From Haplosporangium gracile (Eukaryota; Mortierellomycota; Mortierellomycetes; Mortierellales; Mortierellaceae): a stretch of 23,204 bases of DNA. The translations under genes and the position numbers were made by a program. This document shows positions 1 to 10,528 of the stretch, piece by piece (within the stretch, counting starts at the first letter, position 1; the number at the start of each line of letters is the position of its first letter). The stretch covers positions 1 through 23,204 of the forward strand of contig JAAAUF010000672.1 of the NCBI GenBank assembly GCA_015499985.1, given 5' to 3'. The notes beneath the pieces are model-generated. The model was not told the origin of the DNA. It ran no database searches and saw nothing but the letters and a program-made list of their open reading frames with translations.

Positions 1-19
1 AAAGGCGTGCTAAATCCAT

Positions 20-141
20 GTGTTTCACTTTGATCATCAAAGTGGAGCACGTTATAGTGTAGAACGCGACACTATAATCGTACTGCTCCTAATCGAATCC
101 ATTCGAATTACTATGTTTTGCATTGGATTCGATTAGGAGCA
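20..141. repeat. Three consecutive hairpins (inverted repeats)
   Basis: Three inverted repeats follow each other directly. The first, 20-50, has a perfect 9-bp core (26-34 against 36-44) around a single base, extended by six more pairs that include two G-T wobbles. The second pairs 52-60 with 69-77 (9 bp, 8-nt loop). The third pairs 84-101 with 124-141, a perfect 18-bp stem with a 22-nt loop. They sit just ahead of the readable part of the dynamin relict. They may be a terminal or internal palindrome of a mobile element or a deletion scar, but no transposase or target duplication is visible here. Confidence 0.75.
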
Positions 142-1192
142 CTAGCTAAAACCAAGTACTTCGCCAACATTCTCAGGCCCAAAACCTTGCTTTTCGCCCT
201 TCTCGCCGGAGGTTACTCATTTGATTACATCAGTCAATACAAGTCGGGTTTCGAAAAGCAGAGCTCTGTAACAACACGTAGCGACAACAACGCTAACAGT
301 AACGACAGCGACGGCGATGCTGACGACCGCGAGCCACTCTCATTGGAGTCAGAAGGCGGCTACAGATCCATTCGATCCTCGCTTTACCGATTATACCAAC
401 GTTACAACGTTGTCATGAACAACGACAAGTATATGCTGCCAAAGGACAAGATCTGCGACCTCGTTCTTCGCTACAAAGAAAAACAACCTTCCTGGATTCA
501 TTTAGTTCATCACTTTCACCATAATCTACGTGGAAACGGTGTTTCGATGGAACGACATTACTAAAGCGCATGTTTTCAACATACATCATTTCCTTTACAA
601 GGCGATCAACCGCTTCATAACTTTCTCCGCAGAGCCCTCTGATCACGACACGCTTTTGTTCGAGTTCGACAAGTTCTACAGCTCTCAAGTCGCCAAAATC
701 GAAACGGAGATCGACAACATCTTTACGGATGAACGCACACCTTTCACCATGAACAAATACTACCACGATAAAATCCTCAAAAGCAGGAAGGCAAGCGCGG
801 AGGAACATATTCAGCGGCTCGTCAACAACATGCAAATGCAAAACAACCCGACCGGGGATCAGGTCAAAGCAACCCTACGGCAACACCTGTACTCGTTCAG
901 CAACACTGCACATATCTCCGATATCAATTATAATGAGCAATTGGCGATAGAAGACCTGCAGGAACAAATGAAGTCCTACTGCAAGGCGGCACGCAAACGA
1001 ATTGTAGATGTATTACTTCTATAAACCATTGAGCGCCATTTGATCACGAGTGTCCATCTTTATTTTGACATGTTGATCGCTGTGGACGACGACACCATTA
1101 GTCGTCTTATCGAGTCACCAGCAAAGCAGGCGCGACGCAAAGAGTTGGATCACAAGGTGGATGTATTGAAAAAAAACCTACTGGAGCTTTAG
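118..1192 (+). pseudogene. Decayed dynamin/Mx-like GTPase, stalk and GED part only
   Basis: This is the remnant of a dynamin-superfamily protein. Frame 1 carries a stalk-like stretch (about 358-480, with KICDLVLRYKEK). Frame 2 resumes at the stalk motif LPGF (488-499), continues through ERTPFTMNKYYHD, typical of the Mx-like stalk, and ends in a GTPase-effector-domain-like tail (about 960-1189). The breaks are a frameshift in the A-rich run at about 476-488, a TAG at 503-505 and a TAA at 1022-1024; the frame then stays open to TAG at 1190-1192. No GTPase domain (P-loop, DxxG) is visible, so it is either off the left edge or lost. Residues 1-80 of the frame-1 reading do not look like dynamin and may be unrelated sequence joined at the hairpins. 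Intact relatives act in membrane fission or remodelling. The family call rests on motif order; the loss of function is directly visible. Confidence 0.7.
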
Positions 1193-2328
1193 TCTACAAC
1201 CAGGCAAGTGCAATGTAAATGGTCGATTTTATAGCAGTCAGTTTCCAGTTATACATTTCTACTTTACCCACAAGGACTCCATACTTATATAGCCATTATT
1301 TCCTTGTCCTTCCTGGCTATAGTTCCTCTTGTCATGCGCGGTCATTAAAGTTGTATTCTTCTATAGGTATTTTATGACATAATGTTAACCATCAGCTGAA
1401 TAAAGTTAACAAAGAAGAACAAGCAACAAGCAGGCAATGGACGATTAAAGTTAGTAAGGCAACAGTAAGGTTAACAAAGAATAAAGTCAACAAGTACCTG
1501 GGAAAAATGACGCTCCTCAATAGATGTGGTGCTTTAAGATAAACCCGCCTTTAGGAAGTTACTTTCTCTCCATTTTTATTCTACCTGCGAGGGCGAGACT
1601 AATGCTCTTTCCATTTGTTGGCAGTTTGCAGAGTTTTGAATATAGAGAAGGGTTAGTTGGTCAGCTACAACGACTATGATATCAACTAAATAATTCAATA
1701 GCGCAATTATAACAATTACAATTACAACAATCAATAACGACCGACGCGATGGCAATAGAGACGAAGAACGATCCTTTCCAACAGCCGACTGTGTTCCTCT
1801 TAGCTCCCCTCACCCAGTTCTGCAGAACAGTCCCCGTCCACTCAGAACCCACAAGATCGTGAACACGTGACCTTTTCTTAAATCGATCAGTCAGATTGAG
1901 CTGATACAGCAAAAACGGACGGGGCAATGGATCATACAATCGAATGAAAATCCTGCTAATGTAACCAACGTTGTTGAATCTATTCATGGGCTTGGTTTAA
2001 ATGTAAATTCATCAGGTTCAATTTATTATCATCAACCTCGAACTTCTGAATCCAGATTTTCTTCCATCCTTCAACATCGAGTTCGAAAAATGCTCGAACT
2101 TAATTTTTCGTTACGCAGCACAGTCAACGTCTGTGGGAAGAACGCCACGACATGAGAAGTCAATTTTTATCAATACTGAGTTTACTCTAACCTACAATTC
2201 TTGAATGATGCAAAAGTCGAGTCGCTGCTGCTTGAGCCAGATAATATGAGGCGGTGAGAGATCGACAAGGGAGAGGCCACAAGGCTTGCCATGACGGTCT
2301 CTAAGAGCGAGCGAGAGCTCAATCACTC
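1193..2328. other. Intergenic, no recognisable gene
   Basis: This is about 1.1 kb of AT-rich sequence between two pseudogenes. Short imperfect repeats around GTTAACAAAGAA occur near 1404 and 1471, with a related AAAGTCAACAAG following. A minus-strand reading of 101 codons (1987-1682) and short plus-strand readings resemble no family known to me. No tRNA or rRNA was recognised. Confidence 0.5.
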
Positions 2329-3071
2329 TCAAGTAGCTGGGATCAATGAATGGTCCAACATCCACGCCGGCTCCTTCTGACCAACAAGCTTGGACGTCTC
2401 CGATGTTGTCCCCTGCACATGTCCTCGGAGCTCCCCCAGCTTTGTCAATTCTGAAAGACAACTATCTACCTCGCCTACCGGGACTCTCAACACCAAATGA
2501 GAGTTAGCCAGAGAAGGACGCATCCACAGCCTTTGCCTAAGATTGTGGCTCGGTCTGGACGAGAACTTGCTACGTTTGTCGTCCACATGGAAAATGTCGA
2601 GCGTCGAAGTGACGCCATAGTGCAACCGTCAGCCTATTGATAGATCCTCCAGATATGGTCACCGCCCTTTTGCATGCGTCCGTCGTCATCCATCTATGTG
2701 ATATCCTTTGAGCGGATCCTGGGTATCGACACCTCCAGCTCTGTCAGGATCTCGAGGTTGAGGTAGAACGACTCGAGCCGAACCCATATCTCCTTGTCGA
2801 CATTTGGCATTGGTTCTCCGTAGTTCATGTAGACAAAGGCTGGGATGATGCTTCGATGCATGTCGACCATGAACTTAAAGGACTTTAACTTTGAACAATT
2901 CCAGTGGAATTGCCCCCGAGTGAACAGTCGAGTGACTGGCCGACGTGGTCGTGGTTGTCGATTCGAATTTCTTTAAGCATCTCTCTATGTTTCTCTACTA
3001 TCCTCCCGATGCTTCGATGAATTTCTCGCATCTCTGGTATCCTCCGTTAACGACGAATAGCTCCAGAGTGG
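2329..3071 (-). pseudogene. Broken F-box/LRR-type protein relict
   Basis: Read on the minus strand, short blocks in shifting frames match, in order, the C-terminal half of the F-box/LRR gene at 3.8-5.8 kb. The first is REIHRSIGRIVEKHREMLK, then FHWNCSKLKSF (parallel to DKWACTKLRTL in the intact gene). DKEIWVRLESFYLNLEILTELE parallels the segment ending FYAQIGSLTELRILDLR. LTKLGELRGHV followed by VGQKEPAWMLDH parallels LTQLQELRGSI followed by MGEREVEWLVAH. Stops and frame changes separate the blocks: a TAG after the first reading, a shift near 2910, a TAG near 2697 and another near 2644. No F-box or N-terminal half is visible upstream of about 3071. I infer a dead paralogue lying head-to-head with its intact relative. 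An intact gene with many tiny introns is unlikely because suitable splice sites do not flank the breaks. Confidence 0.6.
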
Positions 3072-3558
3072 ATAGGTGATTTCATTGATGAGAAGAAAAA
3101 AATATAGATAGGTTGTTGTTTTGTTAATGTGGGTAGAGTTGAGCCTTGTTCCCTGCTTTGATTGTACTGTCCTGCGCGTGGTTATGTGCTTATTTGGTAT
3201 GTGGGGTGTGTAGCTCCAGGAAATAAGAGGAGAAAGAAGAAAAAGGCGGAGGGAAGATTATTAGCTAAGCAAGGAGACTCCTTGGCGTCCAAGCCCCTCT
3301 TTGGTGTGGGAGTATTCTTTAGCAGCCACCACTGTTCCCTTTTCTGACTTTTTGAACGCGCTGGATTCGATATGTATCAGCGTGTCCCACCATTACCAGA
3401 CAAAGAAGGGCAAATATCGACCGTTGTCTTCGCCACGTATCTTTATCCCTCACAACGGCTTTAGATCGCCTGCCACCTTCTCTTCGTAACACTTTGTTCC
3501 CGCTCGTCAATTCAATTCACCCCTCATTGAGGACCAAGTCATTATTTCATGGCTCTTA
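3072..3558. other. Spacer between divergent F-box relict and F-box gene
   Basis: Some 490 bp separates the relict from the inverted-repeat element. Reading frames of about 60 codons here look random on both strands. No gene or RNA was recognised. Confidence 0.45.
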
Positions 3559-3689
3559 CTTGCAAGCAAAGACCCGGCCTGATGTGAGAACAGATCAATG
3601 TTTGGGCTCCAAAAAATTGCAAAAAAGGGACTAACTGACCTCCCAAAAATTGATTTGTTCTCACATCAGGCCGTGCCTTCGCTCGCAAG
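3559..3689. repeat. 131-bp inverted-repeat element, MITE-like
   Basis: The left arm 3559-3606 and right arm 3642-3689 are inverted copies of 48 bp differing at roughly six or seven positions, around a 35-nt loop. The central part of each arm carries GGCCTGATGTGAGAACA. A second relative of this sequence occurs at 22.84-22.94 kb, so it belongs to a dispersed family. It lies 146 bp ahead of the ATG at 3835, inside the probable promoter or leader of the F-box gene. It has no coding capacity, and I could not identify a clean target-site duplication. A non-autonomous miniature transposon is the simplest reading; a hairpin regulatory RNA is an alternative. Confidence 0.75.
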
Positions 3690-3834
3690 GCCGCCCCATA
3701 CGTCCTCTCCATACACAACAACAACGACAAACCACAAACAAGCTGATTTCATCGTCCTTTTGAATTTCTCTCCCTTTTCTTTTTCACTTTCTTCTCATCA
3801 TCATTCCACCAACACCAAACAGAATAACCACAGC

Positions 3835-5797
3835 ATGCGAGTCATTCTTCACCCTGCCAGAGCTGATCGCCTCTGTCACTCCACACCTCTCCCGACAGGA
3901 CATCATCCATCTCATCCGCACAAATCGCCGTCTACATGACATCTGCACACCCTTGCTGTGGTATTCCATTCATCTCCTCGGGGGAGACTTTTTCGACAAC
4001 ACCAACACTGCCCAGGCACGTCTCTTGGCCTCACCTGAAGGACTGCGAGCGTTCTACAACAACATTGATTCCGTCCGCGCTGTTTACTGGAAAGCTGACT
4101 TTTCGTGGACTTACCTCCAAGCCGTCCTGGCCTACCTCAAGATATCCTCGTTAAGATTGTCAGCAGGACAGGATTCATTGGAGGATATGGAACAGAACAT
4201 TATTTCCACGGACGCGCTCACCCATCCTGGCTGTGGCGGAATGGAGATCTCAGATTCGCTCGCTGTTATCCCCCTTCCACCACTTCGTCGTTTAACTTTT
4301 TACAAGGCATTCACTGGCACGGATTCCTATGGCAACACAAACGACGACCTACCATCGGAATATCATCACGGCCCTCACCAACACCAAACGTTATGGCTAC
4401 TCCGTCTTAACAGTTCGACGCTTGTGCATTTGGATCTCTGGACACTGGATCTGAATTCGTCAATTATAGTACGGGACCTTTGTCGGACTATTTCAGGACT
4501 GCAGCATCTCAAAACTTTACAATTGAACAGTCTGGTGCCGAATGAGCTCTCTCCTCGAGCCCTGGAGGCAATCTTCTTCAGTTGCCCTGCACCTTTGGAG
4601 GAACTTTACATACATCTGATCATGGAGGACGATGATCAGACATTACGACTGGAGCCTTTGAAGGGCGACTGGGATTATAGACAAGGACCTGTAGTTCTGC
4701 GGAAGGAACCTTTGCACTGGCTCAAGACTCTCGAAATTCCGTCGTCATATACAGGATATCAAGCACCTCTCCTCTGCAGCATTTTAGAGCATTGTCCGGC
4801 ATTGGAATCGTTCCCGGTCCCTTCCCTCAGGAACACGGTGGTGACTGAAAAGGTTGCAGAGACGATTGGCAAGCACTGCCCTCACATCACGAGCCTCGTA
4901 ATGCCGAGACCTTTTCTGGACAACAAGGGGGTGACAATAATGGCGATGATGCAGGCGATACCCGCCCAGCAGCTGAAGACATTTGTACTGTTTGCGTATC
5001 GGGAGTATTTCCCCGACAGGCTAGTGGCTGCTTGGACCAGACACTCAGAGACACTTCAAAGAATCGAGCTGACAAGCTGTCGTACGATTGCGAGTACAGC
5101 CCTCAGGACGGCTCTCGTAAACTGTCGGTCGCTGGAAGTTCTTGAGCTCACAGAGTTTTACTCCAGCAAATGCTGTTTAACGCTGGAGGACGCTGTCATG
5201 GACAAGTGGGCGTGCACCAAGCTCCGGACCCTGAACATCCCTGTCAAGCTGACCACCAACGGCAAGAGTCCCTTATACTTGACTGATTCGAGTAAGGGGT
5301 GGTGGATGAAGGAGGATCATGCTCACTGGGATATGTTGGGCAAGTTCTATGCCCAGATTGGATCGCTCACTGAGCTCCGGATATTAGATCTGAGATCGGC
5401 TGCCTCGATTCACACCCCGTCAGAAGTGGACCCAGATCACATGAAAGAGATTGCCTTTGAGGAGAACTGTCTTCCCGGGATGCTGGTCCTTGAGGATCTC
5501 ACCAAGGAAAGGCTGGGGTACCTTTCCAAACTTGCAGGACTGACTCAGCTGCAGGAGCTCCGAGGATCGATTGTGTGGAAGCGCATGCCTGAGGATGGGA
5601 GGATGGGCGAGCGAGAGGTAGAATGGTTAGTGGCCCATTTGCCGGTTCTCAGCGTGGCACATTTCTTACCTAAGGGATACAAGTATTCTGAGGAGAGAGT
5701 GGAAGCGAATGAGGTTCCTGAGGTGTTGCAGGCCTTGCAGAGTCGGCGACCTGAACTTGTCATGGCTCCTCCTCCATATGATAGCAACTACATTTAG
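3835..5797 (+). CDS. F-box/leucine-rich-repeat protein, start codon displaced
   Basis: The open frame runs from 3764 to TAG at 5795-5797. An F-box lies near the N-terminus (about 3848-3970): FTLPELIASVTPHLSRQDII, then LIRTNRRLHDIC and LLWYSIHL. A long run of degenerate leucine-rich repeats follows, ending in LTQLQELRGSI and EWLVAHLPVL. F-box/LRR proteins serve as substrate adaptors of SCF (Skp1-cullin-F-box) ubiquitin ligases, the F-box binding Skp1 and the LRRs the target; the target here is unknown. The frame contains no ATG before 4187, which lies past the F-box. The ATG at 3835 is in the expected place but one frame off: it reads into a stop at 3937-3939. A small indel, a sequencing error, an upstream coding exon or non-AUG initiation could each explain this. 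I place the start at 3835 for that reason; counted from 3836 the frame gives 653 residues. A CT-rich stretch at about 3765-3800 resembles a fungal promoter. Confidence 0.75.
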
Positions 5798-6328
5798 AGA
5801 CATAGTCGATACCGTTTTTTTTTTTTTGCATATTGTGCTTTGTAATAATGAACATGGAGATAGGAGAAAAGATTGAGAACACCAGCATATGTCAATTTCC
5901 GGTTTACCCGCATCTTTTAACAATCGTCAGAAAGGTGCACTTCAGATATTGTTGGCTAGAAAAACAGTTAGTGTCTGAACACAAAGACGAGACAATTATG
6001 CACAAAAGTAGGGTGAGCAAATAAACCGCCTCCCTATTTTTTGAACTCTCTCCTCTCCTTCGTAATGCAAAGCACCCCCTTGATTTTTTTTTTCTCGTGG
6101 TGCAAATGTTACCATGAAAAAAAACAAGAGCGCATCCCCCTCTTCACTTTTTATCCAATCCATGACAACCACATGTGGAAGGCAATGTCCTCGACTTCAC
6201 AACTCCCTGTAGCAAGTGAAAAATGACCCTCAAAACAATTCTTTCTCTTTTCTGTATTATCTTTTCTTTTCTCTCTCTATATCTTTCCACTTCCTCGCCC
6301 TCTCCCGCCCTCGAAATAACAACCAGCA
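5798..6328. other. Spacer with T tract and CT-rich promoter
   Basis: A T tract at about 5814-5827 follows the F-box stop and may mark its 3' end. The second half becomes strongly CT-rich (about 6240-6300), as expected of the promoter and leader of the small gene starting at 6329. No gene was recognised on either strand. Confidence 0.4.
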
Positions 6329-6600
6329 ATGAAGTCAATCTCGATCACTCTCTGCATCATTGCCACGATGGTAACTGCTGCAACAGGTAACATCCAGACA
6401 TATAAAAATATAGTACCACATCTCAATGGTCTTCATTTCGATATATCTCTCATCCTTATTCGTTCCTTAAAAAATAACTAGCTGCTCCAGCTGCCGAGGC
6501 TACCGCAATTCCCATTGGAGCCAAACCAAATGACCCCAACAACAGTAACAACATACTTCGTCGTCGTCACGTCTCTTCCTCTCCGTCCCCCCTTTCATAG
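6329..6600 (+). CDS. Small secreted protein, 58 residues, two exons
   Basis: Exon 1 is 6329-6386 and exon 2 is 6482-6600, joined across a 95-bp GT-AG intron (gtaaca...actag, 6387-6481). The product starts MKSISITLCIIATMVTAATA, a signal peptide with probable cleavage near Ala20 or after APA. The mature part is about 38 residues, Pro/Ala/Asn/Ser-rich, without cysteine, with a tribasic RRR at residues 46-48 that resembles a Kex2 processing site. An alternative acceptor at 6490 (ctccag) keeps the frame and would delete three residues. It is too short to be found as a single open frame because the intron splits it. The family is unknown to me; a secreted peptide precursor is inferred. The gene model is supported by signal peptide, splice sites and a continuous frame, not by homology. 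Confidence 0.6.
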
Positions 6601-7078
6601 TGAGAGTTACAACTGCAAGTTTCTCATAAATGAGCTAGTATATATTATACCTCTTCTTCTATGTGCAATGTGCGTTCTTTAGTACGTGTGCTTGGCGATC
6701 GAAAGAGGGGCGCAAGGGGGAAAAGCGACGAGTTACGGGCTGCTCTACACGGTTACATGGAGCGGTGCTTTCTTTGTCAAAAGAGATGTGAGGCACGGCG
6801 CGTTAATCAAGTTTATTGCCGACAAGTTGCGAAGAAGAGGGGAAATTTAAACAGGGCCAAGGCCTACTTGAAACATCACGGACGAGAGAGTGACGGGACC
6901 TAGGCTCTGCTTCCTTCACAACATCATACACAATACCAAGATATACAACATAAGAGGGCAGCTACTCAATCCATCGTCGCTTTGCTTTATCTGTAAAAAA
7001 AACAAACCATCATATCTTCCCCATCTAAAAAACGAACCCTTAAACACTAGAACACAAAAATCAATCTCCTTTTTCTCC
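6601..7078. other. Convergent 3' spacer
   Basis: This is the space between the 3' end of the small secreted gene (plus) and that of the TM9SF gene (minus). An 80-codon plus-strand frame at 6661-6903 has four cysteines but no recognisable domain and no leader, so I do not call it. The run of A at about 6994-7001 is the only notable composition feature. Confidence 0.4.
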
Positions 7079-9917
7079 TTAATCGATCTTGATGCTACCA
7101 TAGATCTTGCGGACGAACGCAAATGTCGAAAAGAAGCCAATGGCGCCCGAGAGAATAAAGAACATGATGCTCATGATCGCTGTCCATCCAAAGTAGAGCA
7201 CCACAGACGTAAAGCTTTTGATCTGGAGCGTTGTAAAGTAGTACATGACCGAGTACAAGAAGATGTACACCGCCGACGCGCCCGAAGTGAAGAACGCTCT
7301 CCACCACCAGTGGTAGTCCTCCGCGCAGAGATGGAAATAGCACATCAAGATCGTCACTTCGGCGCAAGTCATGATGAGGATACCAAAAACCAGGAAGAGG
7401 AACCCAAAGACATAGTAGATCTTGTGGAACCAGATCGAGTTCAGGATAAAGTAGAGCTCAATAAAGATCGCGCCAAAGGGCAGAATGCCTCCAATGAGCA
7501 TGGAAGGGATTGGACGAAGGTAGAAGACTTGGTCAGGGATCTGGCGAGGGATCTGGTTGGCACGGACGGGGTTCTCAATCTTAGAACGCTGGAATCCGAG
7601 GTACGAGCCCAGGACTGACAGAGGGGTCGAGACAAGGAACCAAAGGGCGACCAATCCGACCATTGTGCCAAAGGGAACTGCTCCTGAAGAGTTGGCTCCA
7701 ATCAAGAAAAAGTTCAACGCCACAAACGATCCGAAAATGACCCTAGATTGATTGATCAAACGAATAAAACGCGTCGATTAGTGCTCGTCCTCTGTCTCCC
7801 TTGATTCATGTCGATTAGTCGCATTATCGCCAGTCATGCAAATGAACCACATAAAGATGACTTACGAAGGGAAGAGGAAGGCGGTACCGATGACGTTGGT
7901 CTTCCAGGCCTCACCGCCAAACATCTTGTAGAGACGGGCAGAGATGAATCCAGCAACGACGCCAAAGAACATGTAGAACACAATCATGACCGTCGCCAAG
8001 GACCCACGGTTCGAGGGGGACAAGAATCCCAGAGCCGCAAACAGGATCGTGACCGAAGCCATCAAAAACATCTGCGAGCCGTTTCCAACAATGATCGATA
8101 GTAACATGGGGTAAGCAGGTGTGCGGAAGACATCACCATGAACCAGCTTCCAGCCAAAGTCCTCCTGAAAGTCCTCCTGAGCCTCTTGCTGGTTATAGCG
8201 AGAAATATCCTTGTGCAAAGCACGGAGGAGAACCATGGCGACCATGCCCGTCAAGAAAAGGACAATGATAATCGAGTTCACTAAACTGAACCAGTGGATC
8301 CTGGGCTCTCCGACGAGCAAGTACTTGTCCCAACGTGTCGCCCATGCTGTTGGCACCTCCTATTATGCCAATGAGAGAGAAAGACGTTAGATATCGAAGA
8401 CAAGGGGGTCCTTTTTAGTGGGGGAGGGGAAGGGGGGTTAAATATGACAATCATAGAGTCGAAAGTGGGCGGAGTTGGGACCTTTTCAATAAACAAAACA
8501 ACATACGTTCCAGTTGACAGAATAGGTGTAGGTGACCATGGTGGTGGCCTTCTCGGACAGGATCATTGGGGGCATCGTCCCTCCCGTCTTGATACCGCAC
8601 GATTCTTCTTTCTCCACCGCCTCCAGCACACTAATAAGCACATCAAAAATAAGAAATAGAGATGAATTTAGTTCGCTGGTTGGCACGTTCAATCCTCTTT
8701 TTGTATACAACCAGTAATTGCCCTTGGTCCTTTCTATGGAGTGTTCGCCATAATGAACTTCGACTGTTTACGTCTTCATACCATCCACAATTACATTTTT
8801 GTCCTTCTCTCCATCCTTTCTTCCTTGTTCCCCTTGTGTTATTCCCTTCTTCCTTGTTCATTATTGCCATATTCTCTGTTCTCTCACCTCCAAATCCTCA
8901 GCCCAAAGAGCCATATACAACTTACCTAATAGGATCAACAGTAATACCAACAACGCGCAACGTATCCTTCTGCACATTACGATGATAATCAATCTCGATC
9001 TCATAGTGGTTATTGAACCAAGGAGCCTCTCTCCCTGCATCAACTCCCAAAGGAAATCCAATCGAATACAGTTGCTTCTCCTGGTCCTTGCTTCTTGCTC
9101 CACGGAGGTGTCCTACGGGTAAGCCGTCGATGAGCCAGTTTATGACGTAGTTCTCCTTGATCCTGGCGTTGATGAATTGTGCTTGGACCGCCGTCACTTC
9201 GCTCTGGCAGAGTATCCTGCACTTCTCTGGGCCGCGCATATAGATCTATAGTTTACAGCATGGTGAGTAAGTGAAGAAAGGTGATGAAAAGAAAGGAGAC
9301 GGGAAGAATTGTAATGATGAAGACGAGTAGGGTCAGTGAACGGGTTGTATGATTCATAGCACTAAGGGTCATCAGTCTCTCTCGTTCTCTCTCTGCTCGC
9401 GTGCCTTCATCATCTTTGTCGTTTACCCTTCAACGCGAATCACGCGCCCAGATTCAAAACGAAAATACAAAACGTAAACTCCAAACTCCCTTCTCTGCTG
9501 TTCTCTCACTCTCTCTCTCTCTCTCTCTCTCTACTCTACTCTCTCACACATCCCTATCCTCCCTCACCCATTCATCTCCTCCCTTCACGCGCGTTTTACC
9601 TTGAAAGGAGAATCCCAAATCCGATCACCAAACAAAATACTCCCCAAACTCTCCGGCTGAGCCTGTGGTCCACCCTTGGGCTGACAGAAATTAAACATGG
9701 GATCGTAGTAATCATACGGGATCACAGACTTGAGCTCAGAATCCGACCCGGGCGTGAGAGCGTTGACCATGAGGGGCACGGCGTCCATGTCCTTGTACTC
9801 TGCCGGCGCTACTCCTGGGAGGTAGAAGGCTTGTGTGAGGGTTGTGGCGGTAAGGAGAAGGGCGAAACCTGCAGTGCATAGGCGCGCCCATCTTGAGGAA
9901 GATGACCTTGCTGTCAT
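7079..9917 (-). CDS. EMP70: TM9 superfamily (EMP70/nonaspanin) membrane protein
   Basis: Five exons: 9917-9600, 9245-8926, 8630-8507, 8359-7866 and 7742-7079, with introns of 354, 295, 147 and 123 bp, all GT-AG, and a continuous 639-residue frame, the usual length for TM9SF proteins. A signal peptide ends near Ala30 (TLTQA before FYLPG). The lumenal domain has the family motif [13 protein letters not shown], then CRILC and [19 protein letters not shown] precedes the first membrane helix. Nine hydrophobic segments follow, with [40 protein letters not shown] and [10 protein letters not shown]. The C-terminus KID fits the KxD/E COPI-binding retention signal of Golgi/endosomal nonaspanins. The family is linked to Golgi-endosome sorting, adhesion and nutrient or metal homeostasis. 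The start at 9917 is chosen because it opens the signal peptide; an upstream in-frame ATG at 10103 would bury it. Which TM9 paralogue this is cannot be decided; the symbol denotes the fungal family founder. Confidence 0.95.
9507..9532. repeat. CT dinucleotide microsatellite in TM9SF intron 1
   Basis: A run of about twelve CT units sits in a broader CT-rich stretch (9480-9560) inside the 354-bp first intron of the TM9SF gene; on the sense strand it reads as GA repeats. It is likely length-variable and is not coding. Confidence 0.85.
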
Positions 9918-10528
9918 CGTCGTTGTTGTTGTCAGTGTTATGTGTCGAGGGTGTTGGTGGTTGGTCGAGAAATAAGTGCTGTCCTTGAGTGTGTGTCGAT
10001 GCAGGGAGTGGATGATGAAAGAAGGAGAAGAGAAAAGAAGAGGAGAATATAAAAAAAAGGGCGCAAGTTGGTTCTTCCTGGTAGGCTGGATACAGGGAAA
10101 CAAAAAAAAAAAAAAAAGGAAAATATGACGGGAAGAGGGACAGAAAGGGGTAGAAGGAAAGAAGGGAAGAAGGGGAGAAGAGAAGGGAGGCCCAGAAATA
10201 CATACGCCACATCCACTGGCATCCTGATTGGCTGGAATAGGTCTTACACGGGTGTAGAACCACCTCTTTTACAAATGACGAAGAATGCTCCACGTCGTAC
10301 ATACAAATACAAATATAAATACAAGAACCATGTCAGCAGTCTCTTTCATTTGCCCTTTTTTTCATCCATTTTGTTACTGTGCGCGGAGCATGATAACATG
10401 ATTATATGAAAGATTAGGTGTTTGTTTTATTTGATACAATTGGAGAAAACGACGAATGAGAAATGAAAATGGAATGAAAAAATGCAAGAGTGTGTAAAAA
10501 AGAGAACAAGATCACGACTACCCAGTCT
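9918..10528. promoter_or_regulatory. TM9SF leader/promoter region with CCAAT box
   Basis: This is the sequence between the TM9SF start and the 3' end of the threonine dehydrogenase gene. On the minus strand it is pyrimidine-rich, with a T tract complementary to the A run at about 10101-10117. A CCAAT box (minus, 10231-10227, in the context GCCAATCA) lies about 310 bp upstream of the ATG and could bind the HAP complex. No other gene was seen. Confidence 0.4.

Noticed and set aside
1682..1987. 101-codon minus-strand frame
   Set aside because: It resembles no family, ends in a low-complexity Cys/Asn run, and lies between two pseudogenes.
6661..6903. 80-codon plus-strand frame with four cysteines
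   Set aside because: No recognisable zinc-finger spacing, no leader or splice context, and it lies in the 3' spacer of two convergent genes.
6890..8101. Long plus-strand frames antisense to the TM9SF exons
   Set aside because: They are charged, low-quality translations opposite strongly conserved coding sequence, so they are shadows.
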